DNA from: Synergistetes bacterium HGW-Synergistetes-1
Lineage (GTDB): Bacteria > Synergistota > Synergistia > Synergistales > Synergistaceae
Length of the DNA stretch: 64,000 nt
NCBI GenBank assembly: GCA_002839185.1
Contig: PGXO01000002.1
Span: 124,001-188,000, forward strand
Direction: 5' to 3'
The notes below the pieces were generated by a model. It was not told the origin of the DNA. It worked only from the letters and a program-made list of their open reading frames with translations, and ran no database searches. Position 1 is the first letter of the stretch. Every line of letters starts with the position of its first letter. Positions 17,861 through 24,682 of the stretch are shown one piece after another. Both the position numbers and the translations under genes were made by a program.

Positions 17861-18766
17861 TTATCCGCCTATGTGTGTGTTCAAGCCAAAACTTTCCAGT
17901 ATTCCAGCGGCCCTCCGTGTCTGGTTTTCAGTAGGAGGCAGGAGGTCCGGAAGCTTGTAATCCATGTTCCACCGCTTATGCTTTCCCCTGGCCACTGTGT
18001 GGTAGGGAAGTATGTTCACTCCGGTTATCCCTTTGAGCTTTGAGATGAACTCACCGGTTGCCCTTACATTCTCGTCATCTGAGTTGAGGCCCGGCATAAA
18101 CGGGAACCTGATATTGATCTTTGATCCGAATTCAGAAAGGGCTACAAGATTTTCAAGAATTATCGAGTTGTCCACTCCGGTGTATTCCCTGTGTTTTTTC
18201 GGATCCATATGTTTCAGATCATACAGAAAAAGGTCTGTCTCCTTTGCAGCTTCGATGATCACCTTTTTGTCTACGAATCCGCAGGTATCTATCGCTCTGT
18301 GAAAACCTTCATGTCCGCAGGCTTTGAGTGCCTCTATGACGAATCCGGGCTGCATGAGGGGTTCTCCTCCCGAGAAAGTTACCCCGCCGCCGTCCCTGAA
18401 AAAGATCTCGTCTTTCCGGAGATGTTCCATAAGCTGCTCAACCGTGTATTTTCTGCCGCAAAGCTCCCGCGCACCGGAAGGGCATACATCTTCGCATATT
18501 CCGCATCCGTCACAGAGTCCTAGGTCTGTTGTCAAAGTACCTTCTGTTGCTGATATTGCTTTGTTGGGACATGATCTGACACATGCTCCGCACCCGATGC
18601 ACTTTTCACTGCGGAAGAGGATCATAGGGGTCATCGACTGGCTTTCCGGGTTGTGGCACCACCAGCAGGAGAGTGGGCATCCTTTCATATGTACCGTTGT
18701 GCGTGTTCCCGGGCCGTCGTGTATGGAGTATTTCTTTATGTCAAAAATGATCCCAGTTGTACTCAA
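17861..18766 (-). CDS. glycyl radical enzyme activase (radical SAM), HypE-like
   Basis: 301 residues. Cys30, Cys34 and Cys37 (CPLSCWWC) bind the radical SAM cluster that cleaves SAM to make the glycyl radical. An inserted ferredoxin-like domain carries two more CxxCxxCxxxC sets starting at Cys56 and Cys85, as in all activases except the short PFL type. It acts on the glycyl radical enzyme encoded 141 bases downstream. The start is a TTG 10 bases after GAGGAGG, which itself overlaps the end of the regulator gene, so the activase is co-translated with the regulator. A 15-base hairpin, TGCGCACTAAGCGCA at 17822-17836, lies between activase and enzyme and may separate their mRNA levels. Confidence 0.92.
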   Translation of the reverse strand: MSTTGIIFDIKKYSIHDGPGTRTTVHMKGCPLSCWWCHNPESQSMTPMILFRSEKCIGCGACVRSCPNKAISATEGTLTTDLGLCDGCGICEDVCPSGARELCGRKYTVEQLMEHLRKDEIFFRDGGGVTFSGGEPLMQPGFVIEALKACGHEGFHRAIDTCGFVDKKVIIEAAKETDLFLYDLKHMDPKKHREYTGVDNSIILENLVALSEFGSKINIRFPFMPGLNSDDENVRATGEFISKLKGITGVNILPYHTVARGKHKRWNMDYKLPDLLPPTENQTRRAAGILESFGLNTHIGG

Positions 18767-18771
18767 TCCGG

Positions 18772-19479
18772 TTATGCCTCCTCAGATACGTCCAGTTCAG
18801 AATGTTTAGCGAAATAATATTTTCTGATAAATCTTTCCTGGACCTGGAACGACCAGTGTACGTCCCTTATATATTCTGCCGCTCCGTTGAAGTCACCTTT
18901 GCGAAGCAGCTCTATGAGAGCCTTGTGTTCCTCCAGGGAGTGCAGTTCCCACTCCTTGACGTAGGTCTTGTTTCTTGGAAAATCGTAAAGCCTTTCCTTG
19001 TGTATCTTTATGTATTGCAGTATTTCTAAATTGTCAGACATGTTCAGATAAACATTGTGGAACTTCAGATTTTCTTCATAAAACATTGAATAGTTGTTCT
19101 GGTCGAGAGCCTTCCTCATCTGAGAGTTGCATTTTTCCATGATCTCAGCGTCACTTTCACGAAAGCGGAGCGCTATGTGGACCATCACCGAGGATTCTAG
19201 TCCCCCGAGGATCTCATATATGTTTCGGATCTTTTCCAGAGTCAGCGTATTTACTATAACTCCACGTCTTGGGTAGATGGTCACAAATCCTTCTGTTTCC
19301 AGCTGGAATAGGGCATCTCTTAGCGGAGTCCTGCTCATTCCCAGTTCCATGCTTATCTCGTTCAGGTTAAGGAAGGATCCGGGACGGATCTTTCCATCGT
19401 TCATCTGAAAACGAAGGTAGTCGTAAACCTGCTCCCTGAGAGATTTGATAGTAAAAAAAGAATCGTTGCTGCTGCTCAT
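18772..19479 (-). CDS. GntR-family regulator (FadR/FCD type)
   Basis: 235 residues: an N-terminal winged helix (residues about 10-75, ELGMSRTPLRDALFQLETEG as recognition region) and an all-helical FCD ligand-binding domain. It lies 5 bases upstream of the activase and shares its transcript with the glycyl radical enzyme, so it most likely senses hydroxyproline or a product and controls this operon. The promoter at 19499-19526 is directly in front of it. It is divergent from the aminotransferase gene, with 380 bases between. Confidence 0.87.
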   Translation of the reverse strand: MSSSNDSFFTIKSLREQVYDYLRFQMNDGKIRPGSFLNLNEISMELGMSRTPLRDALFQLETEGFVTIYPRRGVIVNTLTLEKIRNIYEILGGLESSVMVHIALRFRESDAEIMEKCNSQMRKALDQNNYSMFYEENLKFHNVYLNMSDNLEILQYIKIHKERLYDFPRNKTYVKEWELHSLEEHKALIELLRKGDFNGAAEYIRDVHWSFQVQERFIRKYYFAKHSELDVSEEA

Positions 19480-19498
19480 GACATTACCCCTCTCTACA

Positions 19499-19526
19499 AT
19501 TGTATCACAGATATATCAGGTTGCAA
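19499..19526 (-). promoter_or_regulatory. sigma-70-like promoter of the gntR-activase-hypD operon
   Basis: On the minus strand TTGCAA (19526-19521) and TACAAT (19504-19499) are 16 bases apart and end 19 bases before the regulator ATG. Confidence 0.6.
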
Positions 19527-19776
19527 TACTTGAAAGAAAAAATGTATAATTCAGTCTGTCTTATGTTTTTATAAAAACCTGTCTGGCAGACGATGTGTGG
19601 ATTTAGTTTCTCGTTGCTAACGTGATATATTTGTTTGCGTTTCATTTATTTTAAAATTATCAGGCATTAAATGATCACGTACATTTTATTATATAGCTTT
19701 AATTGATGGACCGAAAGTAAAGATAAGCTTTTTTATTTTTGTCATAAAATTAATAAGAGCAATATTGCAGTAATGA

Positions 19777-19804
19777 TTACAACTTTTCTGAAAAAGGTTA
19801 TACT
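19777..19804 (+). promoter_or_regulatory. sigma-70-like promoter of the aminotransferase gene
   Basis: TTACAA (19777-19782) and TATACT (19799-19804) with a 16-base spacer, 55 bases before ATG 19860. Confidence 0.55.
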
Positions 19805-19859
19805 TTATCAGTGATATGATGAAGCTTATTCGGATAAAAAACCTAAGAGGGGGAGCTTT

Positions 19860-20987
19860 ATGAAAATTAAAGAATTTAAACTGGAGAGACTTTTTGCCAG
19901 GTACTCTTCAAAAGCTAAATTCAGATTGAGCCAGTCAGCGTGCGAGTACTGCACGATGCAGGAAATACTTGACATGGCAGACGAAGAATGCAAAAAAATG
20001 TGGGATGATCTCGTTCTGGGTTATACGGAACAGAACGGTTTTGCACCTTTACGGGAGGCTGTAGCAAAAAGATTTACCACGATCCGTCCCTCTGATATTC
20101 TGGAACTTACACCTGAAGAGGGTATCTTCATATTTATGAATTCTCTTCTGGATCCCGGAGACGAGGTAATTGTAATGCAGCCCTGTCTCCCATCGCTTTA
20201 TGAGATACCAAGGGCACTTGGATGCAAGATAATCAAGTGGCCGCTTCAGGAGACGACTTGGGGGTGGAATCTCGATTTCAATTTCCTTGCAGAAAATATT
20301 TCCCCCAATACAAAGCTTCTTGTCCTGAACATACCAAACAATCCCACCGGGTTTATACCTGTAAAGACTGAGATGGACAGGATCCTGAACATAGCTGACA
20401 GGATGGGGACCTGGGTATTCTGTGAAGAGACATATCGCGGGATGGAACATGACCCCGCAGCTGCGCTGCCCTCTCTTTCCGATATGTATCCCAGGGCAAC
20501 GACGATCGGAGGACTTAATAAATTCGGGCTTCCGGGGACCAGGATCGGATGGCTGGTTACAAAGAACAAAAATATCCTTGAAAACTGCGCAGCATACAAG
20601 GACTATACAACTTTGTGCAATAACGCTCCGGGGGAGATCCTTGCCACTATAGCCATGCGCAACGCAACAGACCTGCTCCAGCGCAACCATACGATCGTAC
20701 TGGACAATCTTAATCTCGCAGAGAAGTTCTTCAAAAAACATAAGCAGCTTCTGCACTGGATACAGCCAAACGGCGGGAGCACAGCTTTCCCGCAGTTGAT
20801 GAGACCCTTCGATGTGACAGAGATGTGCGAAAAGGCAATGAATGAAAAGGAACTTCTGATCATTGGCGAACGCGCGTTTGGGCTCAACACGAATAATTTC
20901 CGCCTTGGTCTGGGACGCAGAGACTTCCAAGAGGCGCTTGATGTCTTTTCTGAAATTATTGAAGAGATGGAAAAGAGCATCTCATAA
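19860..20987 (+). CDS. class I/II aminotransferase
   Basis: 375 residues, fold type I. Lys221 in GGLNKFGLPGTRIGW binds PLP, with Arg228 in the phosphate loop; NNPTG at 160-164 is the standard substrate-side motif; the C-terminal Arg in FRLGLGRRD would bind the substrate carboxylate. The usual Asp of the D-x-Y motif appears as CEETYRG, a Glu. AGGGGGAG lies before the ATG. The donor amino acid cannot be read from the sequence. It is divergent from the hydroxyproline operon and has its own promoter and terminator, so co-regulation is possible but not shown. Confidence 0.85.
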   Translation: MKIKEFKLERLFARYSSKAKFRLSQSACEYCTMQEILDMADEECKKMWDDLVLGYTEQNGFAPLREAVAKRFTTIRPSDILELTPEEGIFIFMNSLLDPGDEVIVMQPCLPSLYEIPRALGCKIIKWPLQETTWGWNLDFNFLAENISPNTKLLVLNIPNNPTGFIPVKTEMDRILNIADRMGTWVFCEETYRGMEHDPAAALPSLSDMYPRATTIGGLNKFGLPGTRIGWLVTKNKNILENCAAYKDYTTLCNNAPGEILATIAMRNATDLLQRNHTIVLDNLNLAEKFFKKHKQLLHWIQPNGGSTAFPQLMRPFDVTEMCEKAMNEKELLIIGERAFGLNTNNFRLGLGRRDFQEALDVFSEIIEEMEKSIS

Positions 20988-21002
20988 ATTAGGTTTTGTT
21001 AT

Positions 21003-21045
21003 AAAAACTAAGGACTTCGGGTCTTTCCAAAGTCCTTAGTTTTTA
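21003..21045. terminator. bidirectional terminator overlapping a stop codon
   Basis: AAAAACTAAGGACTT (21003-21017) pairs with AAGTCCTTAGTTTTT (21030-21044), giving a T run on both strands. The TAA stop of the minus-strand ComB-like gene (21043-21045) lies inside the right arm. Confidence 0.9.
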
Positions 21046-21783
21046 TCTGACTGAAATAGATCCGTACTTCCCGTCTTTCCTGTAACAAGGCACCGATGCA
21101 GAAGAATCACTTTCTCCGCAGAAGAATATGTCCTCGGTAAAGCCAAGTTCCTGCAGTATCTTTCCATGCTCGGATTCCATGCAGACTGAAACCAGGTCAG
21201 GGCCGAAATGATGCCAGAGCGCCATCGATGTTATGGCTCCGTCAGTAAGCTCCATCTCTGTTCCGCCGTTTGATGGCGCCAACGCGAGCATTTTTTCAAT
21301 GATCATTCCTGCACATACAGTGTCCTCTATTGAGAATTTCCCATTTCGGCCCGAAGCAACCACACATATATGTCTTCCGCTGCAGATCGCATCCCATGCA
21401 GCTGCTTCGGCGTTCCTTGCGCATGCCACCCTTACCTCGGGACAGTCCTCTGCTGCAGCTAAAAGAGACTTAGTTCCGTTTGAAGTGGTTATAAGTGCGT
21501 TTTTCGGAGCGCCACGCCTTGTAATCTCAACGGGTGAATTTCCAAAATCGAAGCCTGGTATCATGATGCCATCGATCTCACCCATCAGCATCCAATCAGG
21601 TCCCATCTCCCCTTTTATTTCGAGTGCCTCTTCTTTTCCGGTGCATGGTATCAGCGAGCTTCCGCCGCAGTCGAAAAAAGTCGTTATCTGGGTAGAGGCT
21701 CTGAGCAGGTCCACCACTAGCCTGCAGTCATGTCTGTTCATTATCTCTGATGGGACCAACACTGCATCAAATAAATACTTCAC
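21043..21783 (-). CDS. comB: 2-phosphosulfolactate phosphatase-like protein (ComB family)
   Basis: 246 residues. The fold signature is visible in VVDLLRASTQITTFF near the start, ITTSNGTKSL in the middle and VVASGRNGKFSIEDTVCAG later. ComB removes phosphate from 2-phosphosulfolactate to give sulfolactate, a step in coenzyme M synthesis in archaea and in sulfolactate formation in some bacteria. None of the partner genes (comA, comC, comDE) is in the window, so the real substrate may differ. GTG 21783 was chosen because AGGAGGA lies 9 bases before it; the open frame extends further upstream without a start signal. It is divergent from the first uspA gene. Confidence 0.8.
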   Translation of the reverse strand: MKYLFDAVLVPSEIMNRHDCRLVVDLLRASTQITTFFDCGGSSLIPCTGKEEALEIKGEMGPDWMLMGEIDGIMIPGFDFGNSPVEITRRGAPKNALITTSNGTKSLLAAAEDCPEVRVACARNAEAAAWDAICSGRHICVVASGRNGKFSIEDTVCAGMIIEKMLALAPSNGGTEMELTDGAITSMALWHHFGPDLVSVCMESEHGKILQELGFTEDIFFCGESDSSASVPCYRKDGKYGSISVR

Positions 21784-21881
21784 AATAATATCCTCCTGAA
21801 TTGATTTACCCATAGACGCTGCAACAGGTATAATTATAGTTCCATAATTATCACAATGACCGACAGGAGGTAATGATAACA

Positions 21882-22346
21882 ATGAAAATTCTTGTAGCTG
21901 TTGACTTTAGCCCGGTAGGAAGGGAAGTTGCGCACGCCGGTTATCGGCTGGCGAAGAAGATAGGCAGCGAAATAACCTTTTTTCACTGCGCCCCACAGAC
22001 GGCACGTTTTCTCCAAGGATATGACATAAAAGCCTTCATCTCTTCAACCGGAAAAGATGAGCAGAAAAAGATAGGGGAAATGGCAAAACAAAAGCTCCAT
22101 AAAATAATGGAGGACGTCTTTGCTGAGAACGGCGTTGCCGGTTCTTTGGAGATAGAGGAAGAAGTGGTATTTGGTGAACCCGGCGACGAGCTTTTAAGGT
22201 TTGCTAAAGAAAAGAAGATAGACCTTATCATAGTTGGCTACAAAAGTTATAGTGCGATAGAACATCTCCTGGTGGGCAGCACGGCGTCAAAGGTAGCCAG
22301 ATATGCCCCCTGCTCTGTCATGATCTACCGACCTGACAAAGACTGA
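21882..22346 (+). CDS. universal stress protein (UspA family), copy 1
   Basis: 154 residues of the Usp fold: the MKILVAVDFSPVG start with the Asp of the nucleotide pocket and a C-terminal LLVGSTASKVARYAPCSVMI. The ATP-binding pattern G-x2-G-x9-G(S/T) is imperfect, since GYKS replaces the first glycine pair, so nucleotide binding is uncertain. ATG 21882 was preferred to ATG 21873 because AGGAGG is then 11 bases away, exactly the spacing used by its neighbour copy. It forms a tandem pair with the gene at 22561. Confidence 0.88.
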   Translation: MKILVAVDFSPVGREVAHAGYRLAKKIGSEITFFHCAPQTARFLQGYDIKAFISSTGKDEQKKIGEMAKQKLHKIMEDVFAENGVAGSLEIEEEVVFGEPGDELLRFAKEKKIDLIIVGYKSYSAIEHLLVGSTASKVARYAPCSVMIYRPDKD

Positions 22347-22560
22347 TCATTTCAGGCTGAAAATATTGCAAAGGAAAAACGGGGTTTCGCATGGCTTGCC
22401 ATGGAGCTTGCCCTGCATGGTGTGTATAGATTTTGCTCTTTATAAAAATAAATAGGTATTTATCCCGACTGACCTTCTGTATTTATTTATAGAATGAATG
22501 TTAGAATATCAACAACAATATAAATAAAGTAATAATAAATCACAGGAGGTCTGCATAATA

Positions 22561-23040
22561 ATGAAAATACTTTTGGCAGTCGATTTTAGCCCCGTGGGGC
22601 GGCGTACTACAGGTGCAGGTTACAGGTTGGCCCAGAAGATAGCTTCAGAGATAACTTTCTTTCACTGCGCGCCTCAGACTTCACACTTCCTGCAGGGATA
22701 CGATATCAAAGCTTTTGTATCCTCGACCGGTAAGGAAGACCAGAAGAAGATCGAAGATGCGGCAAAGCTGAAACTCCACAAAGTGATGGAGGACGTGATC
22801 GCAGAAAACGGAATGACAGAGGGTCTCGCGATAGAAGAAATGATAGTTTCCGGAGAGCCGGCCGATGAGATCCTACGTTATGCAGAAGAAAATAAGTTTG
22901 ACCTGATCTTCCTGGGGTACAAAAGCTTCAACCTGATAGAGCAGATATTGGTCGGAAGCACCGCTGACAAGGTCATTCGCTATGCTACCTGCTCTGTACT
23001 TATCTACAGGCCGGACAGGGCGGAACATATAGACATCTGA
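22561..23040 (+). CDS. universal stress protein (UspA family), copy 2
   Basis: 159 residues, closely similar to the preceding copy over the whole length: same start, same FHCAPQT and FLQGYDIKAF stretches and same VGSTA end. It arose by tandem duplication. AGGAGG lies 11 bases before the ATG, as in copy 1. The 214-base gap between the copies is AT-rich and may hold a separate promoter. As in copy 1 the glycine-rich ATP motif is incomplete. A strong terminator follows. Confidence 0.88.
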   Translation: MKILLAVDFSPVGRRTTGAGYRLAQKIASEITFFHCAPQTSHFLQGYDIKAFVSSTGKEDQKKIEDAAKLKLHKVMEDVIAENGMTEGLAIEEMIVSGEPADEILRYAEENKFDLIFLGYKSFNLIEQILVGSTADKVIRYATCSVLIYRPDRAEHIDI

Positions 23041-23061
23041 TCTCACCCATGTTTTGGTTAT

Positions 23062-23098
23062 AAAGATAATGCCCGCAGATCAGCGGGCATTATCTTTT
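23062..23098 (+). terminator. intrinsic terminator after the uspA pair
   Basis: AAAGATAATGCCCGC (23062-23076) pairs with GCGGGCATTATCTTT (23083-23097). The T-rich right arm makes it usable on both strands, and the minus-strand gene ends nearby. Confidence 0.88.
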
Positions 23099-23134
23099 GC
23101 TATGAATGGTGTTTATCCTGGGCTAACAGCGAGC

Positions 23135-23569
23135 CTAGACTATCAGTTTACCTTTGGCACCTGCCATGTTGTCGAGCTGGTTGAGTACATTTGCTCCTGC
23201 AACTTCGATCTTGGGTTTTTTTGCAGCCTCTTCGCGGGCATATTCCTGGAGCTTTTTCTCATATTCCGCCATAGACCTTTTGATCCCTTCGACATCGCCC
23301 TTTATCCACTGAAGGATGCCGTCAGTTATTGTCGTGTACATTTCTTCTTTCGGTTCGGTTTGGATGACTCCGAGTTCTTTGAGCATCTTGTATTCCTCTT
23401 TTACAGAATCCATGATATCTTCTTCTGTGATAAGCCCTTTTTTGTAGAGGGCGCGGTAGATTATATTTGATTTTGTTTTGCTGTTTTCATCATTTGCTGA
23501 AAGCGATTCTACCCTTGATAGAAGCATAGTAATGATTTCTTCAAGACTTATCTGCATCGGTGCGGCCAT
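23135..23569 (-). CDS. hypothetical helical protein, 144 residues
   Basis: Not recognised. The sequence is almost wholly helical and charged, without signal peptide or membrane segment. A central region KKGLITEEDIMDSVKEEYKM resembles helix-turn-helix packing but matches no family I know. AGGAGG stands before ATG 23569. It is convergent with the uspA pair and divergent from the YitT gene, so it is a single-gene unit. Confidence 0.6.
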   Translation of the reverse strand: MAAPMQISLEEIITMLLSRVESLSANDENSKTKSNIIYRALYKKGLITEEDIMDSVKEEYKMLKELGVIQTEPKEEMYTTITDGILQWIKGDVEGIKRSMAEYEKKLQEYAREEAAKKPKIEVAGANVLNQLDNMAGAKGKLIV

Positions 23570-23733
23570 TTATTTATTCCTCCTATAAGATAATTCTGTT
23601 GCATATTTTATCACAGCAGCAAATTTGCAAATACAGAGAATATCACATATAAGCTAATGAGTAAAATACGCATTGATTTAATCCGTCTTTGGGACTATTG
23701 TAATCCGCGATTCTCCGGAGAGAGGTAATAAGA

Positions 23734-24627
23734 GTGAAGGTAAAACACAGGCTGAAGCATCTTACTGTAAAAATGGAATTATTTGTCCTTAGCGAATGGT
23801 CGACATTTGTAATATCGACCATTGGCTCCCTGTTGTATACCATCGGTGTGATAGGCTTCACATTGCCTTACCGATTCCCGGATGCCGGCGTGATGGGTAT
23901 AGCAATAATCCTTAAATATGCGATTGGACTCGCGCCCTCAATAACTTCACTCGTGGCAAATGTCTTCCTTCTTCTCTGGGGAGGACGTGAGCTTTCTAAA
24001 CGTTTTGTAGCCTGGACAATATATAATGTCCTCCTTATTTCATTTTTGCTTGAAGCCCTCAGTTTCGTCCAGTTTCCTATTGTGAACGACATGTTCCTTG
24101 TTGCAATAGCAGGAGGAATTATCAAAGGTGTCGGGGGAGGCATGGTATTCAGAACGGGTGTAAGCATGGGTGGAATGGACATAGTAATTGCGGTGTTGAG
24201 GAAAAGATATGGCATTGAGGTCGGCCGTTACAGTTTTTATATAAACATGGTAATATTGGGGGTCTCTATGGGAATAGTTGGACTTGAGAAGATGCTGTAT
24301 GGGTTTGTAGCGAGCTATGTCTCCGGGCAGACCACGGACAGCGTTCTTTCTTCATTCGATAAACGTCGTCTTGTGCTGATAATGGCAAAGGATACCAAAC
24401 CTGTCGTGAAGTACATATCTGACGAACTTCACAGAGGATCGACGGTTCTCTACGGAGAAGGAGGTTTTTCAGGCGAAGCTCGCCCGACTATCATGTGTCT
24501 GCTTACTCCGAGGCAGACCATGGTTCTTAAGCGTTATCTGGCGAAAAGCCATCCGAAATCATTCATGGTTGTTACAGAAGCATCAGAAGTAATGGGCAAG
24601 GGGTTCAAACACTGGAAAAACATTTGA
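23734..24627 (+). CDS. YitT-family membrane protein with DUF2179 domain
   Basis: 297 residues with five to six hydrophobic helices in the first 200 residues (for example LLYTIGVIGFTLPY, LVANVFLLLWG and IVAIAGGIIKGVGGGMVF-like glycine-rich stretches), then a soluble C-terminal domain starting at KRRLVLIMAKDTK with the GSTVLYGEGGFSG motif of DUF2179. The family sits in the inner membrane and its transport role is unsettled. The GTG start at 23734 is supported by AGAGAGG 7 bases upstream. Confidence 0.88.
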   Translation: MKVKHRLKHLTVKMELFVLSEWSTFVISTIGSLLYTIGVIGFTLPYRFPDAGVMGIAIILKYAIGLAPSITSLVANVFLLLWGGRELSKRFVAWTIYNVLLISFLLEALSFVQFPIVNDMFLVAIAGGIIKGVGGGMVFRTGVSMGGMDIVIAVLRKRYGIEVGRYSFYINMVILGVSMGIVGLEKMLYGFVASYVSGQTTDSVLSSFDKRRLVLIMAKDTKPVVKYISDELHRGSTVLYGEGGFSGEARPTIMCLLTPRQTMVLKRYLAKSHPKSFMVVTEASEVMGKGFKHWKNI

Positions 24628-24682
24628 CCCCTGCCCTGAAAACATATCCTTATTTAGCCGTCTTGATCGAATCAGTGATCTA

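Larger units (their letters stand above)
19480..19859. other. divergent AT-rich intergenic region
   Basis: 380 bases without a gene between the GntR regulator (left) and the aminotransferase (right). It holds one promoter for each direction, at 19499-19526 and 19777-19804. The 250 bases between them are strongly AT-rich with no hairpin of note and no clear FadR-type dyad that I could identify. Confidence 0.6.

Noticed and set aside
20049-20930. 293-codon frame antisense to the aminotransferase gene
   Set aside because: No motif, no start signal, and the opposite strand encodes a complete fold-type I enzyme.
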